DNA of 61,695 nucleotides from Treponema zioleckii (GTDB lineage: Bacteria; Spirochaetota; Spirochaetia; Treponematales; Treponemataceae). Under the pieces are notes generated by a model. The model made no database searches. It was not told where the DNA came from and was given only the letters and a program-made list of their open reading frames with translations. Location: NCBI RefSeq assembly GCF_014737315.1, contig NZ_JPUF01000014.1, forward strand, positions 1 through 61,695. The letters are read 5' to 3'. Shown piece after piece: positions 29,501-36,816 of the stretch; positions within the stretch are counted from its first letter, which is position 1, and the number at the start of each line of letters is the position of its first letter. The position numbers and the translations under genes were made by a program.

Positions 29501-29636
29501 CCTAATATCTATGCAAGAAAAACAAATTGACAAAATTAATAGAGAGCGTAGTCAAAAATTAGACGAACTATCAAGAAATCAATTGAATGCACCATCTGTT
29601 CAAGACTTAGGAATTGGAGTCTTAATAGTAGAGTAG
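26529..29636 (+). CDS. RapA/HepA-like SNF2 family helicase
   Basis: A 1035-residue SNF2 ATPase. The N-terminal about 60 residues form a Tudor/SH3-like beta domain as in RapA (GDRVKKITDGKVGTVKG). The motor has Walker A ADEVGLGKTVEAMYIW (about 122-137), motif II VIIDEAHYLRN (about 239-249), LSATPIQTGS (motif III), SSEVGSEGLDLQFA (motif V) and QRIGRIDRIGQ (motif VI, about 621-631). A charged coiled-coil C-terminus completes it. SNF2 proteins in defence (DISARM DrmD, for example) translocate on duplex DNA. GAGGGGAAG precedes the ATG, 14 nt after the RecD-like gene. It is intact. Confidence 0.9.
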   Translation: MFNTGDRVKKITDGKVGTVKGTINTVNGTKYQVQFDNGEAVYLSEDILQEYQEIKTPLEAFSNFQFNGIDDYRRILAFQRLTGDLTNMFYSMNNTLTEYLPHQFLPVTKFLQSPEERILIADEVGLGKTVEAMYIWKELEARRNAKRLLVVCPAVLRGKWKRDMENLFGIQAKIVKADELLDTFHLIEKNRNREQFAYICSMESIRTKKNDTYDKVGNLNRAFEEFATNYSEYAFNLVIIDEAHYLRNRETANFKTGARLRDITESLVLLSATPIQTGSENLYSIMNLLSPERFDNEWSFDYMLKKDGIFIQLANCLQRPSSTIEDFNNILEENSFSTQEENELIQEIIENKSDIFYSNEKRMQYSEDLRGQVFYNNLFNRTRRRFVFENTAKRRPFAVEFDLSPNEMDIYRRVTRLIREMSKGHSEIMTFALIARQRQMASCLPAAFKDWLQKYKEQDFDISEDEGYEASEFDNDDDEEEITSSKNVYNDLKPFYQKIGVEFTDVRYEDLKKSDSKYNKFLESLKDLLEKNPKEKIIVFSFFRGTNEYLEERLQEDGINVVAIKGGMGSLKDEKLEDFRTNDNINVLISSEVGSEGLDLQFASVEYNYDLPWNPMRLEQRIGRIDRIGQKADVLRIYNLYCQNTIEDRILERLYERVKIFENSIGDMEDIVGQPIQDLAVEILNPELTDEDRKEKAEQKIQVLINQRMMNNRLEEESGVLNEYRDMVLNSIEIAKTNRRCIDVDERIFVIKDFLKNYFPGTSFYQDKDNETNYVIDLSNDGIFNFRDFRRQVHLTKPTSIDSGECTLAFSPDTKSRRRRNIEIADLDHPIFDWIKWTINKEPIKSTGCSALTMKPFDQLKAGSYIYYIQKWQKDGVERASELKYFVIAVSDNTILDDNLSEKIMNTAITKASTLVNTEIRINDFEPYFSSAQDLINHAWKKFEEYETNYMRRSKFLYKKQVDFVNFTADKKIESRKKAIETLRLEGRKQSLISMQEKQIDKINRERSQKLDELSRNQLNAPSVQDLGIGVLIVE

Positions 29637-29648
29637 GAGAGAATCTAT

Positions 29649-30911
29649 ATGCCAGCACCACAATTATCGTCTTTTAGACGTCAAACAATTAATAGCATTT
29701 TCATTGGAATAGACTTTGGAACATCCTTTACAAAGGTTTCTTATAGTTATGCCCCCTCTCAAACTCCACAAATAGAAACAATACAATGGGAAAACGAACA
29801 AGACCCATTTTTCAAGCAAACAGTTCTTTATATTCAAAATGGACGATTATATTTTGATAAACCTGCTGGAGAATCTAAGGAAGTAAAATATTTTAAGTAT
29901 TCTATTATTGAAGAAAGACTTAGAAACAATGTTGAGAAAACAAAGAATAGTTTTGGAGAAATGTGTTGTGTCTACTATCTAGCACAGATAATAAGCCGTA
30001 CTCTAAAAAAAATACAGGAAAAGCTGCATATCATAAATATGGATGAAATGCGAATTTCAGTGAATATGGGCGTCCCTTTAGAAAACTTTTATCAAGAAGA
30101 AAATAAGAACAACAAAGGTAAATATCAAGATATTCTAGAAGATGCAATTCTATTGGCTGGAGGTTGTAAAGTAAAAGCTATACTTCCGCAAAATCAGGTT
30201 TTAATAACTAATCTTGATTCTGTTTATTCAGAGATGCAAGAAAAAAAAGCTAAACTTAATTGGAATGTAAATGTTTATCCTGAACTTGCAGCAGAACTGT
30301 TATTGTATCATCAGTCAGATTTCGTAAAAGATGGAGTCTATGCAATTATTGATATTGGTGGTGGTACAGTTGATATGGCTTTATTTCAAAAAATAACTTC
30401 TGACACAACAAAAAATCCAAATATGTATTGTTTAGCTCAGAAAGTCCTGCCATATGGTGTTGAGATTTTACAAACCGCCCCTGAAACAATATCAAACACA
30501 GAATTCAAACAAGTCTTTTCACTAATGTTAAATGAATCAAAACATTATCTGGATGTAGATTACTCACAGTATGATAAGATTGATGTTTTCTTCTTAGGAG
30601 GTGGCTCAAATAATTCTTGGTATCTAAATAATATTAAGAATATGTCAGTCGAATATAAACTAGAACGTTCAGGTATTCCTGATTTGGCTTTCTCAAGGAG
30701 CATAAATGATTTTATTCAATCAGAAGAAAAATTACTCCGAAAAAATCAAAGACTTGTTATTTCTCAAATGTTAGCACGTCATAGAGATGAAATTGATAAT
30801 GTAAAGGGATTCCCTGATTTCTATAGGCAAGAGTTAAGAGAGCGTCCTAAATTTGATGGTCCCACTTATGATGATATCTTATATGAACGTAGCTCAAAGT
30901 ATTGGGATTAA
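29649..30911 (+). CDS. Hsp70/actin-fold ATPase
   Basis: A 420-residue protein with the Hsp70/actin nucleotide-binding fold only. Phosphate 1 is FIGIDFGTSFTKVSYS (about 18-33), phosphate 2 is AIIDIGGGTVDMALF (about 232-246), and the adenosine motif is VFFLGGGSNNSWYL (about 315-328). There is no substrate-binding domain of DnaK. It lies 12 nt after the SNF2 gene and 12 nt before the next gene, so it belongs to the same operon. Hsp70-like ATPases with helicases are known in some defence islands; here it may sense or assemble the helicase complex (inference). Confidence 0.85.
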   Translation: MPAPQLSSFRRQTINSIFIGIDFGTSFTKVSYSYAPSQTPQIETIQWENEQDPFFKQTVLYIQNGRLYFDKPAGESKEVKYFKYSIIEERLRNNVEKTKNSFGEMCCVYYLAQIISRTLKKIQEKLHIINMDEMRISVNMGVPLENFYQEENKNNKGKYQDILEDAILLAGGCKVKAILPQNQVLITNLDSVYSEMQEKKAKLNWNVNVYPELAAELLLYHQSDFVKDGVYAIIDIGGGTVDMALFQKITSDTTKNPNMYCLAQKVLPYGVEILQTAPETISNTEFKQVFSLMLNESKHYLDVDYSQYDKIDVFFLGGGSNNSWYLNNIKNMSVEYKLERSGIPDLAFSRSINDFIQSEEKLLRKNQRLVISQMLARHRDEIDNVKGFPDFYRQELRERPKFDGPTYDDILYERSSKYWD

Positions 30912-30923
30912 TGGAGAAAGTTT

Positions 30924-31955
30924 ATGGATAACGAATTGATACAATTATTTTTTGATCCAGCTACAGAAAATATTGATTGGGAAAAGAGAAAACCACGGAT
31001 AACTCCTCAAAAGCAAACTAGCAAGAGTCAAGAAAAAAATAACAAAACAATTACTTCTTCTGTAAAACTGACCTCCAGAATGCCAGATAACTTTAAATCT
31101 TATATAGCAGAGGTAAATATAAGAATTGATGAATATAGACAGTCAGGAAGTAAAGAATTAAAAAATAAACTTGCTGATGATTATAAAATCATGTGTGTAA
31201 ATTTTGACAATTATGGCAGACCTCTTGAAATGTCAAATTGTATTAACTGGCTATACTCATCGGTATATTGCAATCGAGTTTCCAACAAAGACACAACAAC
31301 CAGAACAACATCAAAACCTCAACTTGCTTACTCTGAACGTGGTCTTCAAATACAAAATCGCCTAAAAGAAATAAAGCCATTGATTAAACAAAAATTAGAA
31401 CCTGTTGAGATTAACGACCTAAGAAATGAATTAATTTTTTTGAGAGAAGAATTAACAAATTCTCCAGACATCTTCTCAAAATTTGACAATATTCCAATAA
31501 AAATTTCTCAAATCGATTCGTATTTAAGCAAGATTGGACAAGCTACAACAACCGATTCATTGAACATCATAAATGCTAATAAAGCCGAAACGGATAATAA
31601 AAACGAATCAAAAGTTTCTGGACAAACACAACGTGGAATTGAGATACAAGAAGAACTTGCTGTTCTGCGAGAAGAAACGAAGAGAAAAGATTTAAACCCT
31701 ATAGAAAAGGAAAATCTAACAAATGCTCTTATAAAACTACAAAATGAAATAACTTCAAATATGGAGAAATTTTCAAAGTTTGATAGTATTCCAGTTAGAT
31801 TAAATCAGATTGAGAATTACCTCGAAAAACTGAAAGATAAGGAAGAAATAAAACCAAAACCAAGAGGAACCATGCACAAGACAGATGTAGAAGAAAAGAA
31901 GGACGAGACATCAAAGAAAAAGAAGATGCAAGTAATCTGGAAATTTGGGTTATAG
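30924..31955 (+). CDS. Coiled-coil protein with an internal 70-residue duplication
   Basis: A 343-residue, Lys/Glu-rich protein of no family I recognise. It contains two copies of a helical module: residues about 137-203 (SERGLQIQNRLKEI, then IFSKFDNIPIKISQIDSYL) and about 235-302 (TQRGIEIQEELAVL, then KFSKFDSIPVRLNQIENYL). A basic, disordered C-terminus follows (about 305-338). It lies between the Hsp70-like and Upf1-like genes with short spacings, and is probably a scaffold or adaptor for one of them (inference). Confidence 0.7.
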   Translation: MDNELIQLFFDPATENIDWEKRKPRITPQKQTSKSQEKNNKTITSSVKLTSRMPDNFKSYIAEVNIRIDEYRQSGSKELKNKLADDYKIMCVNFDNYGRPLEMSNCINWLYSSVYCNRVSNKDTTTRTTSKPQLAYSERGLQIQNRLKEIKPLIKQKLEPVEINDLRNELIFLREELTNSPDIFSKFDNIPIKISQIDSYLSKIGQATTTDSLNIINANKAETDNKNESKVSGQTQRGIEIQEELAVLREETKRKDLNPIEKENLTNALIKLQNEITSNMEKFSKFDSIPVRLNQIENYLEKLKDKEEIKPKPRGTMHKTDVEEKKDETSKKKKMQVIWKFGL

Positions 31956-31964
31956 GAATAATAT

Positions 31965-32915
31965 ATGAATGACCTTCACGACATTGTATTCGTAACCGAC
32001 AAATACGGCAGACGAAACAAGACTGGTGATATTGAAAAATTAGCATATGATTCTCGTAAAGATGTTTATTTCATCACTTACAAGGATGGAAAAACATATC
32101 CCTGTCGAAGTTGTGATATTCAGATTATTAAAAACTGTCTTAAAGATAAACAGTCTGCAACTGTGTTCGATTATCTTCTTCAGATGGCTCAGTTCAGTGA
32201 CATTAAAAATGATGACGGTCAAAATCTTCTTGTAAAGAACCTTGAAAAATCTAGATTTGTAAATGAATTTTCTGTATTAGCAAGATATCTGAATCCTAAA
32301 AAAGGTAAAGAAGTAAAGTCAAAAATCCGTTCCCTGATATTCCCATTTGGCTGCAACAACAGTCAGTTTAAGGCTGTAAGTACAGCTTTGAATAATCAGG
32401 TAAGTATAATTCAAGGACCTCCTGGGACAGGAAAAACTCAGACAATTCTGAACATCATTGCAAATCTATTAATGCGTGATAAAACAGTTTTGATTGTATC
32501 AAATAACAATGATGCAACCAGAAATGTTTACGAAAAACTTGCTTCTGATAAATATGGACTTGGATTTATCTGTGCTTTCCATGGAAAGAAAGACAATATT
32601 GAGAACTTTTTGAAAAATCAGCAGCAATTCTATCCAGAATATCTTAAAGACTGGAAGAATAAATTGCCAGTTTTGTCTCCGCTCTTAGATGAAGATATTA
32701 AACATCTGGGAAAATATTTTGAAGCTAATGAGCGTATTTCTACAATCAAATCAGAATTAGCTGCACTTAAAATTGAATCTAAATATTTTGATAACTCAAT
32801 TACAGATATTTACAGTAATAAAAAGCTATTGAAAAAATCTTCTGATGTTCTAATGAACTTGCTCCAGAAGATTCAATTTACTTATGAAGAGAAAGAAAAG
32901 TTTGGATTTTTTTGA
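31965..32915 (+). CDS. Upf1-like SF1 helicase, N-terminal part (frameshifted)
   Basis: 316 residues of an Upf1/DNA2-type (AAA_11/AAA_12) helicase. A 60-residue N-terminal segment (DLHDIVFVTDKYGRRNKTGD) is found again, almost unchanged, at 44350-44590. Walker A is SIIQGPPGTGKTQTIL (about 146-161). The frame ends in a T7 run (32907-32913); with eight T it would continue as FFLNLKLKVSFGLGEKGNW. Corrected at three sites, the gene would be one protein of about 854 residues ending at 34526. Confidence 0.8.
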   Translation: MNDLHDIVFVTDKYGRRNKTGDIEKLAYDSRKDVYFITYKDGKTYPCRSCDIQIIKNCLKDKQSATVFDYLLQMAQFSDIKNDDGQNLLVKNLEKSRFVNEFSVLARYLNPKKGKEVKSKIRSLIFPFGCNNSQFKAVSTALNNQVSIIQGPPGTGKTQTILNIIANLLMRDKTVLIVSNNNDATRNVYEKLASDKYGLGFICAFHGKKDNIENFLKNQQQFYPEYLKDWKNKLPVLSPLLDEDIKHLGKYFEANERISTIKSELAALKIESKYFDNSITDIYSNKKLLKKSSDVLMNLLQKIQFTYEEKEKFGFF

Positions 32916-32976
32916 ATCTAAAACTTAAGGTTTCCTTTGGACTTGGAGAAAAAGGAAACTGGACAGTTAATCCTGA

Positions 32977-33597
32977 CAAGCAATAGAAACAATTAAAGCT
33001 ACTTATTATCCTATTAAAAAGAAAGAGCTTGAAAATGAATTATATGAAAAAGAAAGTATTGTAAAAGGCTTTAATCCTAACGATGTTTATGAAAAATGCT
33101 TAACGACTTTTAGGAGTGAAGTTGCAAAAAAGTATTCAGAGAAAACAGGGCGTACACAATTCAAGGATGGTAGAGAAATATATTTTAATCCTGCAAGTTT
33201 CGCCAGCGAATATCCTGTAATTCTCAGCACAACTTTTTCTTCCAGAGGAACAATCGGGCAGGGGACAGAGTTTTTGTTTGACTATGTAATTATGGATGAA
33301 GCTTCCCAGGTTGATGTTGTTACCGGAGCTTTGGCTTTATCATGTGCTAAAAATGCTGTAATTGTAGGTGATAAAATGCAGCTTCCAAATGTAATAGAAG
33401 AACAAAAAAGAAAGTTGTACAGGAACTCTTTGAACAAACTAAACTTCCAGAAGGCTATAATTATATTAATAGTTTTCTTGCATCGCTTGAACAGGTTTTA
33501 CCGGATACACCTCAAACTTTACTTCGCGAGCATTATCGCTGCCATCCAAAAATCATCAATTTCTGTAATCAACAATTTTATGGCGGTAAACTTTTAA
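32977..33597 (+). pseudogene. Upf1-like helicase, central part (frameshifted)
   Basis: The frame is open from about 32977 (AIETIKATYYPIKKKELE) through the helicase motif II region: FDYVIMDEASQVDVVTGALA, then IVGDKMQLPNV. It is joined to the first part by a second one-base loss (GACAAGCAA, about 32973-32981) and leaves frame in an A6 run (33404-33409). One more A would give QKKKVVQELFEQTKLPEGYNY and lead into the third part. There is no independent start signal. Confidence 0.75.
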
Positions 33598-33599
33598 TA

Positions 33600-34526
33600 A
33601 TGACGGAAGATAAAGGGGAAACTGATGTTCTTGAAGCAATTAAAACAACTCCTGGTAACTTCTGTAAAGACCATTATAATCAGCGTCAAATTGATGTAAT
33701 CAAAGAAGAGATTCTTCCTAAATACACTAAAGAAGAAATTGCAAATCTTGGAATTATTGCACCATATAATAATCAGACTGATGCAATACGTTCTCAAATC
33801 CCTGGTATTGATGCAGCAACAGTTCATAAATATCAGGGACGAGAAAAAGACAATATTATTATTTCTACAGTTGATAATGAAATTACGAGTTTTGCTGATG
33901 ACGCTAATATGCTTAATGTTGCAATTTCACGTGCTAAGAAAAAACTTGCTGTTGTCCTGTCTGGAAATGAACAGCCGGAAAACTCTAATCTTGTGGCTTT
34001 ATTAAAATATATCCAGTACAACAATTTTACTATTGAAGATAGTAAGGTTAATTCAATTTTTGATTTCTTCTACACTAAAGATACAGAAGCTAAATTTAAG
34101 TATCTTAAGGCTGCCAATAAAATATCAAAATATGATTCCGAAAATGCAATGAGTACGTTGCTCACAAACATCTTTGAAGAACCTAAATACTCAAAGTTCA
34201 GTTTTGTATTTGAAATGCCTTTGAAAGATGTTGTAAATAAAAACTATATGGGAGAACTTCCGGAAGAACTTTCAACATTTGCAAATCGAAGCTGGGCTCA
34301 TGTGGACTTTACAGTTTTCAATCGAGTAACAAAAGAAATCCTTTTTGGAATTGAAGTGGACGGCTATAACTATCATAAAAAGGGAACTAGACAAGCTGAG
34401 CGTGACTTAAAAAAGAATGCAATCTTTGAACAAATCGGATTACCTCTTTTAAGATTAAGTACAAAAGGTTCGGGAGAAGAAAACAAAATAAAAGCACAAT
34501 TAGATAAGTACCTGGGAGCAGAATAA
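33600..34526 (+). CDS. Upf1-like helicase, C-terminal part with nuclease-like domain
   Basis: 308 residues ending the helicase; the true frame is already open from about 33417 (VQELFEQTKLPEG, HYRCHPKIINFCN). Motif V is ATVHKYQGREKDNIIIST and motif VI is LNVAISRAKKKLAVV. The C-terminal about 120 residues look like a PD-(D/E)xK or Vsr-like domain: WAHVDFTVFNRVTKEILFG, then IEVDGYNYHKKGTRQAERD. It ends 3 nt before the TIGR04076 gene. Confidence 0.8.
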   Translation: MTEDKGETDVLEAIKTTPGNFCKDHYNQRQIDVIKEEILPKYTKEEIANLGIIAPYNNQTDAIRSQIPGIDAATVHKYQGREKDNIIISTVDNEITSFADDANMLNVAISRAKKKLAVVLSGNEQPENSNLVALLKYIQYNNFTIEDSKVNSIFDFFYTKDTEAKFKYLKAANKISKYDSENAMSTLLTNIFEEPKYSKFSFVFEMPLKDVVNKNYMGELPEELSTFANRSWAHVDFTVFNRVTKEILFGIEVDGYNYHKKGTRQAERDLKKNAIFEQIGLPLLRLSTKGSGEENKIKAQLDKYLGAE

Positions 34527-34529
34527 ACA

Positions 34530-34835
34530 ATGCACAAAATAAAAATTACTGCAATCCGTAAAGCAGATTATAAGGATTTGCAGCAAAAATACGAGAATCC
34601 CATTCAACACGCCTGTGATATTCAGGAAGGACAGGTCTTTATTGCAAATGGCTGGCAGCGTCCTGAAGGGATGTGTGAATCAGCCTGGGAAAGCATTTCT
34701 CCTTTTGTAATGACTCTAGCACATGGTGGAGAAAACATTTACGACGGCTGGATGAAGAATCCTAAATCAGCAATGATAAGCTGTAATGATGGTTTTAGAC
34801 CTGTTAGCTTCCTAATAGAAGTAATGGATGAATAA
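34530..34835 (+). CDS. TIGR04076 family protein
   Basis: A 101-residue protein of the TIGR04076 family: KIKITAIRKADYKDLQQKY, the ACDIQEGQVF segment, and the C-terminal AMISCNDGFRPVSFLIE. Members are small, single-domain and of unknown function; some are thought to be metal- or cofactor-linked because of conserved Cys residues (Cys29, and the ISCNDGFRP Cys). It starts 3 nt after the Upf1-like gene and is probably co-transcribed, though it may belong to an older arrangement. Confidence 0.75.
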   Translation: MHKIKITAIRKADYKDLQQKYENPIQHACDIQEGQVFIANGWQRPEGMCESAWESISPFVMTLAHGGENIYDGWMKNPKSAMISCNDGFRPVSFLIEVMDE

Positions 34836-34843
34836 ATAATTCT

Positions 34844-34984
34844 ATGCAAATAGCCTACATCATCCAGAAATTCCGACGCCGCTCAATTTCGGTCAGCATA
34901 ATGGCTGATAACAAAGTTTTTGTAAAAGCACCTTACGGCACAACCGAACGCACGGTTCAAGAGTTTCCCTCTGTGTCAAGATAG
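34844..34984 (+). pseudogene. N-terminal fragment of a YgjP/SprT-like metallopeptidase
   Basis: 46 residues reading FRRRSISVSIMADNKVFVKAPYG fit the opening beta-strands of the YgjP (DUF45) family; the HExxH part is missing. It stops at 34984 and is followed by unrelated sequence. It is a remnant only. Confidence 0.55.
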
Positions 34985-35010
34985 ATGTCGCCTGATGGAG
35001 GGGCAGCTAT

Positions 35011-35133
35011 ATGACGTATACAACAACATTTAAGAAAGCAAAAGAACTTTTTCCTTTACGATGGGGCAAAAGAAATACAAAGCAATTTAATGCTCCAGAA
35101 TTTGAAGTATTAAATCCAAAGAAGACAGCATAA
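35011..35133 (+). CDS. Short unrecognised frame (40 aa), probably a remnant
   Basis: 40 residues (MTYTTTFKKAKELFPLRWG...) preceded by GGAGGGG, which is a fair ribosome-binding site at 10 nt. It lies among other gene scraps. I recognise no family. Confidence 0.3.
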   Translation: MTYTTTFKKAKELFPLRWGKRNTKQFNAPEFEVLNPKKTA

Positions 35134-35160
35134 AAATTATAAAGTATAGCGACAACTATA

Positions 35161-35628
35161 TTGACACAGAGGGTGGAAAGTTTTGACGAAGACAGATATG
35201 GACAATTTATTTTTGGAATAATCTTATTGGTTATCTCATGTATAAACTTAAAAGTTTCTGGTGTGCTTTTATTGCTGATTCCAATTTTTTGTATTTGTGG
35301 AATGTTAATTTATTCTGCAATTACAATTTTGCTTTCTAGTGTTTAGTTTTGGACAATCGGAAATATGGATTTAACAGATAATGTTTACGATTTTCAAGAA
35401 TTTTCTAAATATCTGCTTTCAATTTTTAACAAAGGTTTTCAATTGTTGTTTAGCGTAATTATTCCAATTGGTTTTACATCTTATTATCCAAGTTTAATAT
35501 ATTTAAGGTTTTCTTCTACAAACTTAATACTATCTTTGCTTACAATTCCTGTTTCAATTTTATTTTTTGTAGTTTCATGGAAGATTTGGCATATTGCTTT
35601 AAGGCATTATTCGAGCTCTGGACAATAA
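35161..35628 (+). pseudogene. ABC-2 type transporter permease C-terminal remnant with internal stop
   Basis: Two open stretches, 35161-35346 and 35365-35628, are in the same frame and are separated only by a TAG (35344-35346). Read through, they give a protein with four or five membrane segments, with FWTIGNMDLTDNVYDFQEFS in the middle and a WKIWHIALRHYSSSGQ end. This matches the C-terminal part of ABC2_membrane_6-type permeases. There is no partner permease or ATPase gene, so it is a decayed fragment. Confidence 0.6.
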
Positions 35629-35654
35629 GTTTTACAATTATCTAATTAAAAATC

Positions 35655-35697
35655 AAAGTCATGTGTGCTTCTTTTATAAAGAAGCACACATGACTTT
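35655..35697. terminator. Perfect 20-bp stem hairpin
   Basis: Arms AAAGTCATGTGTGCTTCTTT (35655-35674) and its exact reverse complement (35678-35697) enclose a 3-nt loop. It separates the scrap region from the ABC importer operon. The strong stem suggests a terminator or the end of a lost mobile element; the U-tract after it is poor (TATATT). Confidence 0.5.
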
Positions 35698-35784
35698 ATA
35701 TTAAAAAAAACAATTTCTTCTTATATATAGTGCAAATATATAAAATCAAATCAGAAATAAATGCATAATTATTCATAAAACCTA

Positions 35785-35813
35785 TTGACATACTGGGATA
35801 TAAGCACTAAGTT
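35785..35813 (+). promoter_or_regulatory. Putative promoter of the ABC importer operon
   Basis: TTGACA (35785-35790) is perfect; at 17 nt a weak -10, TAAGTT (35808-35813), follows. Just downstream an inverted repeat CCTAGT..ACTAGG (35821-35846) is a possible operator. A weak -10 with a downstream dyad suggests a regulated promoter. Confidence 0.4.
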
Positions 35814-35869
35814 CTAATTGCCTAGTTTACATAGTGTTTTACTAGGTTAATAGAAAAGGAGGACTCTCG

Positions 35870-36796
35870 ATGACAAAACAGAAGGATCTTTTAACAAAAC
35901 TTTTAGAACTTACGTTGGCTTTAGCTTCTCTTGCAGTAATTACAAGCTTTACATCATGCCATTCTAGCGGAAAAAAGGTAATTACAGCTGAAACTGCAGG
36001 TCTTCCTGCTCCCTTTATCGTTACCTTAGACAACGAAAAAGATGCACTATATACAACAAAAGATGGTGTTTATTTAGGTGGATACGATATTGCCGTTTTA
36101 ATAGAAGCTTTTAAAACCGAATACCTTAAGGATTACGAATTAGACCTGCGAGTAACAGCATTTGCTACTGCATTGACAGATGCCCAACAGGGTGTAATTG
36201 ATTTTACAGTTAACAACTGGAGTTACAATGATTCTAGGGTTGAAAGTTATTATTTCTCATATCCCTACACAAAAACAAAGTACGAAATTATTTCTACAAA
36301 GGGTACAAGTTATCAGAGCTTTGAAGAAGTAGCTGCATCAGGCAAGAAAGTTCAGTCTAGTGCAGGAAACAATGTAGCTAATGCAATCGAAAGGTGGAAC
36401 GAAGTAAATCCATCTAAAAAGATTATTCTTGAATATGTTGAATCTAATACAACTCAGGATCAGCTACAGAAAATAATCGACGGAGATTATGTTGGAATCG
36501 GTGATCTTCCAGTATATGCATCATATAAAACAGAATTCCCTGCATTGTTTGCACAGATTGAAGAAACAATATTATCAACTGAAAATTCAAATGCAATTAC
36601 GCAGCATGCAACATCGCATTTATTGTTCGGAAAGACAAGTGCAAACTCACTTAAATATCAGGAGCTTTTCTCAAAGGCAATATACAGCCTGTATGAAAGT
36701 GGCAAGATTAAAGAATTGTCAGAGAAATATATCGGCTATGATATTGTTCCAGACAAAGAAGACTTTTATTACATCAATGGAAATCAAAACAAATAG
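35870..36796 (+). CDS. Amino-acid-type ABC transporter substrate-binding lipoprotein
   Basis: A 308-residue solute-binding protein of the SBP_bac_3 type. An N-terminal signal ends in TSFTSC (lipid attachment, about residue 30), followed by the bilobed fold with FTVNNWSYNDSRVESYYFSYPY as the hinge and ligand segment. Its best-known relatives bind polar or sulfur-containing amino acids. AGGAGG precedes the ATG. It is the first gene of a seven-gene co-directional set with permease, ATPase, GST, GNAT and peptidase genes. Confidence 0.88.
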   Translation: MTKQKDLLTKLLELTLALASLAVITSFTSCHSSGKKVITAETAGLPAPFIVTLDNEKDALYTTKDGVYLGGYDIAVLIEAFKTEYLKDYELDLRVTAFATALTDAQQGVIDFTVNNWSYNDSRVESYYFSYPYTKTKYEIISTKGTSYQSFEEVAASGKKVQSSAGNNVANAIERWNEVNPSKKIILEYVESNTTQDQLQKIIDGDYVGIGDLPVYASYKTEFPALFAQIEETILSTENSNAITQHATSHLLFGKTSANSLKYQELFSKAIYSLYESGKIKELSEKYIGYDIVPDKEDFYYINGNQNK

Positions 36797-36816
36797 ATAA
36801 AAAGGCAGGTGATAAA

